A DNA stretch of 64,000 nucleotides, from contig NC_135242.1 of assembly GCF_947623445.1 (NCBI RefSeq), positions 19,158,001 through 19,222,000 on the forward strand. The letters run 5' to 3'. Source of the DNA: Clavelina lepadiformis (Eukaryota > Chordata > Ascidiacea > Aplousobranchia > Clavelinidae). Each line of letters opens with the position of its first letter. Positions within the stretch are counted from its first letter, which is position 1. This document shows positions 11,439-23,940 of the stretch, one piece after another. A program made the translations under genes and the position numbers. The notes beneath the pieces are model-generated. The model ran no database searches. It was given only the letters and a program-made list of their open reading frames with translations, and was not told where the DNA came from.

Positions 11439-14400
11439 TTATTGAAGAATAAAATCTTCAAGGGGATGCAATTCTGAAGCATTGTGTAGTGCTTCCACAG
11501 TTGCAGGTGTGGCTGTATGAAGAAAAAATATGAAAAGTTAAAAAGCTATTATATAATTGGTAATTTCATAAAGAACATCATATCAATGCAGTTTTATTGC
11601 AACCTTATAGAGGTTTTAATGTAAATCAACAGATAAAACAATGATACAATGCTCTAAACCAGGGCTGGCCAACCCGCGGCTCTTTGCCCGGTATTATGTG
11701 GCTTTTTCGTTCATAATGAACCCCCGAAAGAGAGCACATTTTACCCATTTTAGGCAGATAAATAATACAGAAAAGTAATCTCTACTGGCTAATGTTCAAT
11801 TGATATTTGCTAAATAATGACTGATTACATCAGATTTCGACCCAGTATAAAGATGATGAAACTGAAACAATATCTGATGCAGTATTATGACGTAATAAGA
11901 AACTACGTCATAAATCATAATGTTTATGATGTGGCTCTTTGCGGTTAACACAGTAAGAAGTGAGGCTCTTAGTCTCAGGCTGGTTGGCCACCCCTGCTCT
12001 AAACGAAGCAGCAATTAGATTAGACCCACGTAATGGAAAATAAGTTTTTAGTCCACGTTCTCGTTTCGATGCTTCAACCGCCAACTTAAGAGCATCAGCA
12101 ACACAAATGGACATGCACATTGGTGGCTCTCCAGTTGCTTTAGATCGAAGAATTCCAAGAGGATTTGGTGAATTTTTTAAAAGCTCAATATTCCACTCAA
12201 TGGGAATATCCTATAGCGAAGCATGTTTACGATATGAAAACATCCAATTTTAACTAGGAAAAATACTATTACGGCAAGATTCCAAAATTAACCTGATGGT
12301 AGTAAATTAAAAATTTGAGGCAAATAACTACATAAAATATCACCATTAACAAATCACTTACACATAGAGTTGTAATAACCAATAACATCACATGATGCTA
12401 TAAAAAAGATTCGCTATAAAAGTTATTTACCTTAGACGTAGGTGGCTTGTACTCCCAGGTACCATTTGTGACAAGTTGGCCAGAGCTTTCGTCATAAATC
12501 ATCTGTTCACTTGTCCAAAAGCCAATTCCCATCACGAAAGCTCCTTCCACTTGCCCAATATCAACAGACGGATTCAAACTGCACACAAAACAGAAATTTT
12601 ATTGCTATTGTGCACAATATATGACTTCTCTCACACAATGACATTACATCAATTTTCACACACAAAGCATTCTCTCACACAAGTAATTACATCACACCAC
12701 TAATTACACCAAAACAGATGCATGACGTCAAACAATAAAAACTAACACAAACCTTATTCCACAATCGAATATTGTGTCCACTTTCAAAATCTGATGCTCC
12801 CCTGTCAATACATCATATTCCACCTCAGCACAGGTCACTCCGTAGGTGAAGTAACTTCTTGATCCAAGCGTTGGGCTCCTATACCAAGTGATATGAGCAT
12901 GAATGACCTCAATATCAGTGCTAGTTAGTCTTTTATACAGTAATTGAGAACAAATTCACAATGAGAAATAGATTTAGGTACAGACATCAGATATCTCTCG
13001 TTTCATAATGACAACACAGGCAAACATAAAACATGGAAATATTGCTTTGAAACTTGTCAATAATTCACTGGTCAACAAAAATTTTGTTGCATTTCTACCA
13101 ACACTTGTTCTTACCTAGTTTGGGGGCGCTGAATCCGAATCTGACCTTAGTTTTTTTCTGCAAGGTCTAGATTTTTTGCAAATCGAGATTTTTTATTTTA
13201 TCTTTACTAAATTCAAATTTTCTGAAAAATTACATGATTTGTCAAATGACGTTCTTGCTTATAGTCGAATAACCAACCTCAAAACAAAAATAGATTCCCA
13301 GAAATTATTGTGTTACCACTAGCAATTGTATTTACAGACAATTAGGCACCAAATGTTTGAAAAAATGTAACAAAGAACATTTTTGCTGGTAAAATACATG
13401 TAATAAGCGAGTTTTTTTTGCAAAATGACATTGAAAAGAATGATGGCAATCCACAGTATTAACTTAAAGCTATCGATGAAAAGATGCAAAAAATTCAATT
13501 ATTCTACAAGCCCGGAAAAAATTTCCTCTTATAACTTCTGCGTTTGTACGCTTTTTGAGGACAGTCACGTTTGATGCCCCAACAATAATCCGCCATCATA
13601 TGTCGATCCCACCGACCTTGGTAGCGTTCTTCCCCTGTCATGAGATCCAGGTGGAAACGCTCTCCCTGTTCACCACTGACAGCCCCAAGGTTTTCAGGGA
13701 ATTTGTCCAGGTGGCTGTACAGGAAATGTACTTTTATGCTCATGTTGCATCCTAAATCACGAAACCCTGAGAGCATCTTGAATACAAGTGTTTCATAGTT
13801 TGGAGCCTTTCTGGTGCCGAGGAAGTTCTTTATAACATCTACAAAAGATAGCCATGCAGCTTTCTCCTGGACATTCATTTTCTGAATGAAGTTTTTGTCA
13901 CGAATAAGTGTAGGTATCTGTAGTCCATCAAACACTCCTGCTTTAATTTTATCATATGACAAAGCAGGGAAAGTATAAAGAAGATGATGAAAGGATTCAT
14001 TGTCAGGATTTAGACCTTTCACAAACTGTGTCATGAGACCTAGTTTGATGTGCAGGGGCGGAAAAACAATTTTGTCTCTGCTTACGATTGGGTTGTGTGT
14101 TACATTAGGCATGCCAGTTTGAAATGTTTCACGTAAGGGCCACTCCTTCTGTGTCCAATGTTTTTCACGTGCTCTGCTGTCCCACATGCATAGATAACAT
14201 GGAAATTTAGTGTATCCTCTTTGCTGACCTAGCAGAAAACTAACCATTTTGAGGTCAACACAAATGATCCAGTTGTGCTCATGATATCTGAGCAAATCCA
14301 TAACAATTCTAATGTCATCATGCCATTCCTTCAAGACAGTGGAGTGACCAACTGTAACAGCTCCATAAACATTTCCATTGTGTAAAAGGACACACTTGAG

Positions 14401-17400
14401 GCTGCGCTTGGAACTGTCCAAAAACAATCGCTATTCTCCTGGATCATACGAGGAGATACCCAATTGTCCGAGAAGACCAGGTATATCGTTGCAATATACC
14501 AGCTTATTTTCCTCTGAAAAATAGGGAAGAAAGAGTTCTTCTCTTTTTCGAAAAAAAGGATACCTTTACAGATTGATCTAGAACAGGCATGTGCAACCTT
14601 TTTCACTGGAGGGCCAAATACAAAATTTTGAATGACAACGCGGGCCACATGATTTTTTCAGAAAAAATTAGTATCATAAAACGACTTTCCTATGCAGTTT
14701 ATATAGTTAAGAAATAGATTTAATTTAGTCCACGACACGAAAATGCGAAAATTTCGAAAATTTCCATTGCTTTGATGTAAACTGCATCAAATAGTGATGG
14801 CTAGTATGAACTTCTAACATTTTGCTGAGCACCACGCGGGCCGCTTGGAACAACCTGGCGGGCCGCACTGCGGCCCGCGGGCCACTGGTTGCACATGTCT
14901 GATCTAGAACCTGTTTTTCCTTGATTCTGGAGTCTAAGAGCTCAGCTGCTTGCTTGGGCAAATCTAAATCACGCACTAAGTCATTCAGTTCTGATTGGTT
15001 AAAATGCTGAAAAGCTACTCTGGTTTCACAAGAAGAGTGTTCAGATTCTGTATCTGTTCTTTTATACTCCATTTCCATAACCTCTTCCCTTTCCGATTCA
15101 GTTTCCTCATCTTCAGAAAATGTAAAACCACTAAAGACTAGAGGAGGGAATCTATCAGAGTGCGGAACGGGTCATATAGCTGATGGTATACTTGGATAAT
15201 AAAGCATTTGTCGGCTCTTCCTGCCAACACCTTTTATATTTACCATGCAAAAGTAGCAGTCAGTCGTGTGATCTTGGGGTTCATGCCACACCATTGAAAT
15301 GCCAAAAGGCAGACACTTCCGCTTTCCTTTTGTCCAGTCTCTGAGCATTTCTTCGCAGTTTTGGCACACAATATGTGGAGACCATTTCATATCTTGATCG
15401 CCAAGATGGATGTCAAAGTAAGCTCTGTAGGCACGCTTCACGAATGATGTTATATTTCGTCTTTGACGAGAAAGCGTGTACACACCACAGATATAACAAA
15501 ATGAATCAGGTTTATTTTTGCATTTACGTCTACTAGAAGAAGCCATGACCTGAAAAATATATGTGCTTAACTGTGGAACAGAGGTTTACCACATACAACC
15601 AAAAAGAATAAAAAACCACGGTTCTAATTAAGGCTACCAGCAGACGAGTGTAAAATAGAGCTTATAGCCTATCCTACAGCATCTATCCGCAATACCTCAC
15701 AGCCTCACTATAATCAAATTGCCTAACTTCTTCAAACGCCCTTAAACAGCAGTAGGCTAAACTTAAAAGAGCTGCAAAGCTTCTATCTGAAACACTGGTA
15801 CTGTACCATACAGAGAACGCACACGAAATATGCGCCAGAAACGAAAAAATTTAAATTGTCGATTGCATGAAAACTAGAGCATGCATAAAGAAACTGATTG
15901 CAGATTTGAAATCAGCATCCCAAAATTGTGTAGAATCAGTTAAAAAACCTCATGCAACAAGAAACAAAAAAAAAATGTTGACCAGTGATATAATCGAAAT
16001 AAACACCCACATGTGTGACACTGTGAGATCTACATCTTCACTGTAGCACTTCGCTATTAAATTTTTCCACGTAACATCTTTCCTCATCTTTGCTCTGATA
16101 GGTTCAATTCTAGAATTCAGAACCTCACAACATCCAATAACAGACTGTGAAACATACACACAGCAATTTGGCATTACCCACAAGAGCAAAATGCATTTTA
16201 TTATGTTATATTAAACATATTTAATGAGGAGTTACTCAATAGTATGCATGCATCCAGATTACAACAAGCTAGCATTGTATGCAAAGCAAAAAATTTTCAA
16301 ATCACCTTGCATGTCGCTTCACTGGTCATACTACCACCAGTAAAATCGCTGTTTGGGCCAGTCAATGTGCTCGCTCGTTGTACAGAAATTAAATCCATAG
16401 AAATTCCAAGCTTGTAAGCTGCCACTTGGGTAACCTGCAAGAAAAACATTTTGAAAACATTTACATTCAAGTACAACCTTCACATATGTTGCCTATTGAA
16501 GGAGTACCAAGGTATGCGTAAAACATGATCAAACAAGTTCTTTTTACAGCTTACATGCCAATAGAAAACAGGCAAGAAATTCTGTATTGTTTTGATGTAC
16601 CTTTGTGTTAATTCCCTGGCCACATTCAATTCCACCATGAGATATAACCACAGAGCCATCATTGGCATAAACAGCCATTAACACAGAGTATTTAAATAGA
16701 CCCAAGTCCAATCTGGAACGTATCACAAAACACAAGGCAAAAAATAAATACAAAGTGCTTAAAGCAGTAAGAATTCAACAAAAAAATTAAACACCAAAAC
16801 CTTAAGAACATAACTGTTACACATGTATGTTATATAAAACATTTTTCCTACTTATATTTCATTGGACTTATGGCAATGCCTTTCTTTTTCCATTTATTTG
16901 TTTCATTGAATGCTTCAATGTTTTGTTGCCGCTTCCTCACATTGCATTTGTCCAACAGATCTAAAATTTATTTCGAAACCCATGTTTTTGTGCATGGTTG
17001 AACATTTCTAATAACATACAGAGATTAATGAACACTGGAATTGTTTGAATTCGGGTAAATTTTACTTTGATAGATGTCTCTAATCTGGCAATACATAAGA
17101 ACAGTTCCCTTCAGATTGGTTTGTCCTTTCTTGTAGAGGTTGGCAAACTTCACATCAATGGCATCTTTTCCAAGGAAAGATGCAACATGTTCCATCATCA
17201 GATCTGCATGTGCAGTCATCTGCAAGCTTCCTATAGTTAAAAGAAAGTGCCAGTCAATTACTTAAAAATTATAATAATTTCTAATTAGCATATGATCCTA
17301 TTTGACAAACTGTTACAATAATCTCAAGTTGGGTTTTACGTGAACAAAAAGAGTTTATTTGTGGCACATAACAAAGCATCTAAAACAAACACAGTTGCAC

Positions 17401-20400
17401 ATCAATCAAAAGAAATCTTATACATATCGGTGAGTTCAAAAAAACAGTTACCTGGCGCACGACACCAAGTAGTAGACGGTATATTGGTCTTGCAAACGTA
17501 AGACTTATATCTTCGATTGGGACAGTAATATGCTACAACACATTTTACCGATATAAGTAATGCTAACAATAGTACTGGTAAATACAATGTATTGCTCTTA
17601 TTTGTTACTATATTTATTTATAAGAAAGCTTTAAAGCAGGGTAGAAAACATGTATAAAATAAATCTTTTTAGCATAAATATTTTCACCACTGTCAGCAAA
17701 CAATTCCACAGTTGTTGGATCATCGACTTCAGCCTCAAAAACAGAAGCTCCACTGTTTCCATATAACTGGCAATCTACTCCTTCCATTATTCCATTGTCA
17801 TTAAACCCTAACAAAATTTAGAAACAGATCTAAAGCACAGTAAATTTAAGCGCAAAACATAAAATTTTTATTTTGAAAATGAAATCAATGCTCTTGAGCT
17901 GTCTTTAGTAGGCAGGTTAGAGCAGGGTTTCCAAAACTTTTTGGGCCACGAATCCTTATTTATGAAACTGATATTTTTTTGGAGCTCAGCCTTATGTCAT
18001 GTCAAATTTTTCTGAGCAACCGGCACGGAAGGAAATGCAGAACAAAAAATAAATAACATCAATGGGATGGATGAGGTTGCTTATACAATAGCAAAAGCTT
18101 ACAAAATCATTTCAATTACGAATCACTGTGGCAATTGTCTATTTTTAAATTTTATCACATCGTCATGGAACCCAGTGGTCCGCAGACCCTAGTTTGGGAA
18201 ACCCTGGGATAGAGAACTCTGTATACCACTTCCCTTTAACTATACAGTAATATCCCAGTTAAGCTTGCAACATTTGATTAAAAAAATATACATTCGTTTT
18301 CTACAGCAATTTATTGGTACTTACAGTAAATTCAACAGGTCAACTTGTGACTAAAAAAGTTAAAGTCATACTAAAATTCAGGATTTAAACATTTGTAAAA
18401 GGACTACCAAAGCCCCCATTCGGTCAGATTGCTATAAATATGATTATATACAAATTGCGTTTGTTGCAGGCTACTTACAAAAAAAATAAGTTACAGCAGT
18501 TACAGCACCCATCACTCGTAAATGGTTACCAATAGGTACCTTCAGTTTTGCTGATACATACTTTACAGAATAATACACCTATATAGCTACTGTATTTACA
18601 AAAACATAATCGCTATTTACAAAACTTTGCACAAACTGTTCAGAGTAAAGTTGCAAACTTAACCAGGATGTTACTGTTTTTTAACAATACGATAGATCAC
18701 TTCATCTTACATATGCAAATGGAAAATAAATGTGCAAGGTAAATACTTCTCAAAGTTCAGTAAATGCATCAAAACCTAATTAACAAGCAAAATACTGTGC
18801 AGTAATCACATCATCCCACCTAATCTGTACTTGATAGTGTAGGGAACGCGGGAACCAAATGTGGACATGCAAGTTTTAAGATCAGCATGAAATCGAACTG
18901 GTCTACGGGTAACATATGAACCCAATGTAGCTGCTGCCGCTGAAATGAGCGAATTTGTGGCCTTCCCCCCATAAGCTCCACCAATTCTCTTCGTTGTGAT
19001 CTCAATTCTGAGTAAATATGTGACACAAGATATACTGAGACTTCTAATAGTCAAATACCAAGGACTGCCATAGGTCAAGGTATGAGGGATTATTATAACA
19101 ACACCTGCTAAAACGTATATATTCATGCAGAAGAATGTTACTTGTTCTGAGATACACCAAATGCATAAGATATGACATTTTGAATATAAATATGAGCTTG
19201 TGAGGCCGAATCCAACGTAAATCCTCCCTCCTCTGTGCATTCAGCCCGGCAAATTTGAGTTTCCATGTAGAAGTGATACTGTGAGCCCATGTTAAACTCA
19301 CCACTTACCTAAACAAAGTGTTTATTGCAGTAAACAATCAAATCATGCCATAAATCAGCATTCCCACTTACACTGCACAAACAAAACTATATGAAGCACA
19401 GTTGCATGATTTTAATTGCCCTAATTTGAGCCTTTCATGAACTGCTTAACACAAATTGAAATGGTTTGCTTAGATACCACATGCTTGGCCTTCTTTAGGG
19501 CTTCATCTGGATTGCCCATTTCAACTGGTGGTACAACATCTGGATAAAAAGATGCCTGGGTAATTGCATCCTGTGTCGTCAGAATAGGTTTCTGAATGTT
19601 TTTGTAAGTAACTTTCACTGCCTTAGCAATAAGCACTGACTGCTCCCATGTTTCTGAAAAGTATAGTTTATGGTGTAATGCTACACTATAGCTTGGCAAT
19701 ATCTAATATATCATTTATGTATCTTTGATCTTTTAGTTGGACATGTTTCTGGATAACCTGCTATCACCAAAGCAACAGGTTGCCCAGCAAAATCGACATG
19801 ACTTGTAGCTATGATAGGCTGTGATGTATCAAATGGATACAAATAAGTGTTTTGAATTTCAGATGGAAAATTGTCGCCTAAAAAGAAATGTAAAAAGATT
19901 TACAAGTTTTAAGAATTTTTACAGAGCCCCTGATACATTCTATACGAAAAGAAGCTAATTGCTGTACCTGTGACGATAGCTACAAAGCTCGGCATTTGTT
20001 TGGCAAGGGAATCATCAATATTATCAATGTCTGCATTGGGCACTTCAGATAAAACAAAGGTACAGAATAATTCATCATTGCTTGGCACGCGGTCGCTGAT
20101 GTATTGGGCCTCACCAGATGCCTGTGATGTGATAAATAAAAAACTGAAAGATAGATTGTAACAAAATAACAAGTTTTTTGAATCACTTGGTTCATCATGT
20201 TGCCAAGCATTACTACATGCTGCAGTGTTTTTTGTAGAACCCTGTGTGTTATCTTAAAGCCACAATGATGAACTAATCGAGTTAACATTAAATACTTAAT
20301 CCGCCAAAGATGTCACAATATTAAGAAGAAGACAATTTAAAACTATGATGTCAGTTTCACATTAAACCTGAAGGATTCCAGAAAGTTTTGGAACTTCTTT

Positions 20401-23400
20401 CGACACTGGGTAAGTTGTTTCATCTGTTGTAAATGTCTGCATTCCTTTCGAAACAGGTCGCACCAGTGGGTAAACTCCACTTTCTATACCAGGACCAAGT
20501 TTGCTGGGATTGCAAAGGGACAAATAGAACTGCAAAAAATTAGCTTTATCATCAGCGAAGATAAACTTAAATATTTATTGAAGCCTAAGTAAATAGAACA
20601 AAATTGATATAACAACATCACAAGACCAAGTCCAGCCATATCAGCAAACATTTTACTTTGTAAAACAAACCCAAGGCCAGGTTTCGTTTGTATTCTGAGG
20701 TCCCAGTTTGCTTGATTTGATCAGAAAGCAGGTTAAGTGCATCTGCAAAATAAAGAGTACTCAAGCACAAGAATGTTAACACATGTCAAATAATTTGTTC
20801 ACGTGACTACAGCAGCGATTAGAAAAATTTATCAGTTTTTTGTGTAATTGGTTGCCAGTGCTGAAAGTTGTAAGGGTTACCCCTATGACAGGATTTAATG
20901 AGCCAATATAATACACGAGAATTTTATTGACATTACCTTTGAGAGTTTCACTGACAATTGATTTCCCTTTGAGGAACTCTTCCGTTTTTACTGCCCTTGC
21001 AAATGTTGGGCTAATTCCACCAAATACTGCTGTAAACTGTAAAATTTGACTTTGATCTTCCGACAACTCAGCAAAAAATGCAGCATTCACATACGCATGA
21101 GCATTCTGCACAAATGTAATAAGATTCACATGAATAGACGTTCGATGCAGTTTTAGTGGGAATGGGGTTATCTGTCTATTGAAAAGAGGCACAATGTCAG
21201 ATTACATTACGATTCACACAAAATACTTAACACAAAGTATTTCGTGTCATGCCATGCCTATTGTAAGCTGCATTAAAAACTCTTTAAATTTTAACAACAA
21301 ACCTGAGAACGTGGCATGACTTTGTATGTTTTCATTTTGAATTGCTTGCCAGTTAGTTTAGGAATGGTAATAGAAATAATCAACTGCCAAAAATATTAAT
21401 AAATAAAAATATGAAATAATACAAGTAATATATTAGTTATCTTAAGATATCTAGTATAATTCATATAAAACTTTACACTCAAAAAGTTACTTAACATGTC
21501 ACAATCCAAGAATTAGGTTTTATTCATGACAAAAACTTCACATTTTATCTTTGAAATTTGATTCCTTATGCATATCTCAATTAACACACCCTCAAATGCA
21601 GGTTTGCTAGAAAGTTCTTTGCAAAAAAAATAAAATTGCGGAAGATAGTGAGCAACTTCACTTTCTTACGTCAGAACTCAAAGCAACACAAACCGCCATT
21701 AACAACCAATTTTTATGTTTGGCAATTTTCTATGTTTGGTGAATGTATCAAAGATTGGTCAATGACAGTGCTTGACTCATGTGATAAACTTTAGAACTGG
21801 CATTATTAGGATACCTTATCCGTAAGATGAAGTAATGTTGAACCATCAGCTGCAAAAACAGTGTGAGTAGAATATTCATCCGCAACAATATCATAAACTT
21901 TAACTTTTGCCTTGGCCGCTTCCAACAAAACACAAACGTCAGATGGAAATTCAGGATGTTGACATTTCAAGGCAACATTACCAGCCCAAGATCCAGCCTA
22001 CATATTATATACAAAAATATGCTATGTTCACATGACATATTAATGATATGAGATAAAACTATAAACATGAATTACAGACATACTATATGCAAATTATGTA
22101 TATTATCAGCACTAAACTGTTTGACAGCAGATAGTCCAGTAACTGCATAAACTATCTGATTAATCCCATTCATTCAGATTTCATAGTTTATTTGTACTAT
22201 GTGACAATAATTCATAATAAAAGTTAGTATGATCAAACAATGCCTCACATTTCTCACAGGAACACTGGCTACTTTCTTCAAATGCTTTGCTATTGGTTCA
22301 AAGGTCACTGATTCTGAGGATCGTTTTGTCAATGTTTTCAAAATTTCATTCAAGGTGACTGCAGCACCAAAATCGATGCTGTCACCATGGTTGTCAATAC
22401 TTCGAAGAACCGGCAATTGCCCAATGTCAATCATAAAGGCATATGATGATGTCAGTTTGTATACTCCTGACAAAATAGAAGACATCTTTTGAAATAGAAA
22501 TTTAGATGATGGACTCTAAATCGTAGGTCACAGAATATCTATAAAAGTTTGAAATATATATATAGCATAATGATTTTGATTCAATGGCAAAAAAACGATA
22601 CAAAACTAGCATTAATGTATGGACCTGAGCCAGTATTCCCGGATATTAATCGCCAGGATCGTTTCTCCAAAATCAACTCCTGCAGGAATGATTTCAATTC
22701 TGAAATAGATGATGGTCGAATCCAAGTAGTAGAATCCCCTGCAAGCTGAATTGGACGCAGGTCACCTAATCTCATTTTCTGCTTCTTTGCACACTCAGTT
22801 GTGGTTAAATCCTTTCAAAAATAATTGGTAATATGAAAGGTTTCATAAAATTTATTCTCGGCTGACAAAATTTCAAAATAAATATTATACGCAATATAAT
22901 GTACATCCGAGACCTCTATATCTTGACATTTATCCCTCAATGATGAATCTGCATCACAAGCAAAGCATTTCATTGCATCAAGTATTGAACGATATCCCGT
23001 ACATCGGCAAATATGACCATCAAAATTATCTTCAATAGTTTGTTGATTTGGGGATTCCTCCTCTTCCAGCAAGCTTTATAAAAACATTTTACTGTGACTT
23101 ATTAAGAGCTCAATTAACATTCTATTAAACAAAACAACAACATGTGACACACTAACTTATGACAAGCAAAAATAGGAAATTAAGGATCCAGTCTAGTAGG
23201 ATCAGTAAAAATCTACAACATAAAGCTCTAAGCAGATATATAAATATTACCTATGCATTGACATCACGAAACCAGGGGTGCAATAACCACACTGACTTGC
23301 ACCAAACTCAGCAACCCGAGACTGAATTTTATTAAAACCTTTTCTTTGTGATCCGATGCCTTCAACAGTGGTTATTTGGCACCCATCCACTGAACACAAG

Positions 23401-23708
23401 GGCAGCAAGCACTGTCACAACATGTTCAAATAAGAAATCTTCCAAGCAAAATGAATTTAACAAAGATACAGTAAACTTCAAAGTTAATTACATTGAACAC
23501 TTACAGAGTTAACTGCTTTAGCTGAATCCAATGGACGTTGGAGTGCGACAACGCAACATCCACAGCCTCCTTCTCCACACATAATCTTGGTGCCAGTTAA
23601 ACCTGGCTGTGAACGAAGCCATGAATTGAAACTGGAACTTGGATTTGGATTACTGACAAAATATTCCTTTTGATTCACAAAAAAGGAAATTGCATTATTG
23701 CTAGCCAT
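11439..23708 (-). CDS. Aldehyde oxidase/xanthine dehydrogenase family molybdo-flavoenzyme, gene A (26 exons, 1278 aa)
   Basis: Exons: 23505-23708, 23251-23411, 22914-23073, 22625-22811, 22249-22466, 21815-21997, 21303-21383, 20937-21105, 20657-20742, 20368-20529, 19968-20121, 19758-19877, 19478-19653, 19142-19308, 18820-19007, 17688-17807, 17452-17532, 17066-17230, 16852-16960, 16601-16712, 16306-16434, 16011-16144, 12753-12920, 12431-12578, 12030-12210, 11439-11512; all GT-AG and in phase, no stop. Domains: plant-type 2Fe-2S (Cys44, 49, 52, 74 in CGEGGCGCC...CLLPLC), second 2Fe-2S (QCGYC, HICRC), FAD domain, Mo-pterin domain ([15 protein letters not shown]) ending LEDFILQ. Catalytic Glu is present in RSKATGEPP and the Mo-site Gln in SASQAH. 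Bovine XDH E802, R880 and F914 align to Ala, Thr and Pro (the last in WCRAPG), and [11 protein letters not shown] recalls insect aldehyde oxidases. Expected cytosolic oxidation of aldehydes or heterocycles; substrate unknown. Start at 23708 chosen for its AACCATGGC context. Confidence 0.93.
11660..11996. mobile_element. hAT-type MITE in intron 25 of gene A
   Basis: Terminal repeats CAGGGCTGGCCAACC (left) and GGTTGGCCACCCCTG (right), flanked by a perfect 8-bp duplication ctctaaac at 11652-11659 and 11997-12004. Gene B has the empty site (gctctaaatgaagc near 35810), so this insertion is younger than the gene duplication. It lies between the exon 25 donor and exon 26, so it does not touch coding sequence. 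Confidence 0.92.
13065..15989 (-). mobile_element. DNA transposon, superfamily unassigned, in intron 22 of gene A
   Basis: The ends are the inverted repeat CACTGGTCAACA (13066 and ending 15987), with ATAAT just outside on each side, a probable 5-bp target duplication. Gene B has an uninterrupted site (cttgtcaataatcgaaat near 36890). The minus strand carries decayed coding sequence: a Cys-rich N-terminal part (15172-15546, CYICG...CQNC...CYFC), a middle part (14725-15078) and a long C-terminal part (13504-14427) with FPCYLC, HIKLGLM, FPENLG and EQGERFH. This protein type is widespread in animal genomes as an uncharacterised transposase; I cannot place it. The CAC terminus and 5-bp duplication would suit a CMC/Transib-like element, but that is a guess. 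It is inactive: a nested MITE splits the frame, and a TAG lies just upstream of 13504-14427. Confidence 0.75.
14584..14901. mobile_element. hAT-type MITE nested in the intron-22 transposon
   Basis: Terminal repeats CAGGCATGTGCAACC and GGTTGCACATGTCTG, with a perfect 8-bp duplication atctagaa at 14576-14583 and 14902-14909. The interior includes GC-rich stretches (GCGGGCCGC, GCGGCCCGCGGGCC) also seen in the hAT element at the right end of the window, suggesting a related family. It interrupts the transposase frame of its host element, so it arrived later. Confidence 0.9.
17933..18206. mobile_element. hAT-type MITE in intron 15 of gene A
   Basis: Ends CAGGGTTTCCAAAAC and GTTTGGGAAACCCTG; flanking 8-mers ggttagag and ggatagag match at 7 of 8. 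The same element sits at the same place in gene B (38791-39102), so it predates the duplication. Confidence 0.85.
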
Positions 23709-23796
23709 GGTTAAACATAAGCATTTACGCCAATTCTGCAAAAAATAAAAGCGATTAACATCGGTTGCCTATTACCCGACTCGCCAGTTTTTGACA

Positions 23797-23938
23797 CTGA
23801 GCAAAATCTTTACAATTCAATGCCCAGAACAATAATAATTTAAATAAAAATCAAAGTGGGTCAAAAATTTCCATTGTTAAGTATATAGACAGTCGAAAAA
23901 ACCTTGCCACCGAGACAGTAACTCCGAAAGGGTATATT
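23797..23938 (-). promoter_or_regulatory. Conserved upstream block of gene A (candidate promoter)
   Basis: About 140 bases, 90 bases upstream of the chosen start codon, are nearly identical to 47835-47975 in copy 2. In gene A the block is close to exon 1; in gene B it lies 3.1 kb away. A partial inverted copy exists at 46660-46800. Proximity to the start suggests promoter or 5' UTR, but no core motif is obvious, so the role is inferred. Confidence 0.4.
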
Positions 23939-23940
23939 GG

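Noticed and set aside
11999-12120. Extension of gene A exon 25 past 12030
   Set aside because: The GTGGGT donor at 12029-12024, present in both A and B, gives the right phase and length for the family's C-terminus; the extra sequence runs into a MITE in gene A.
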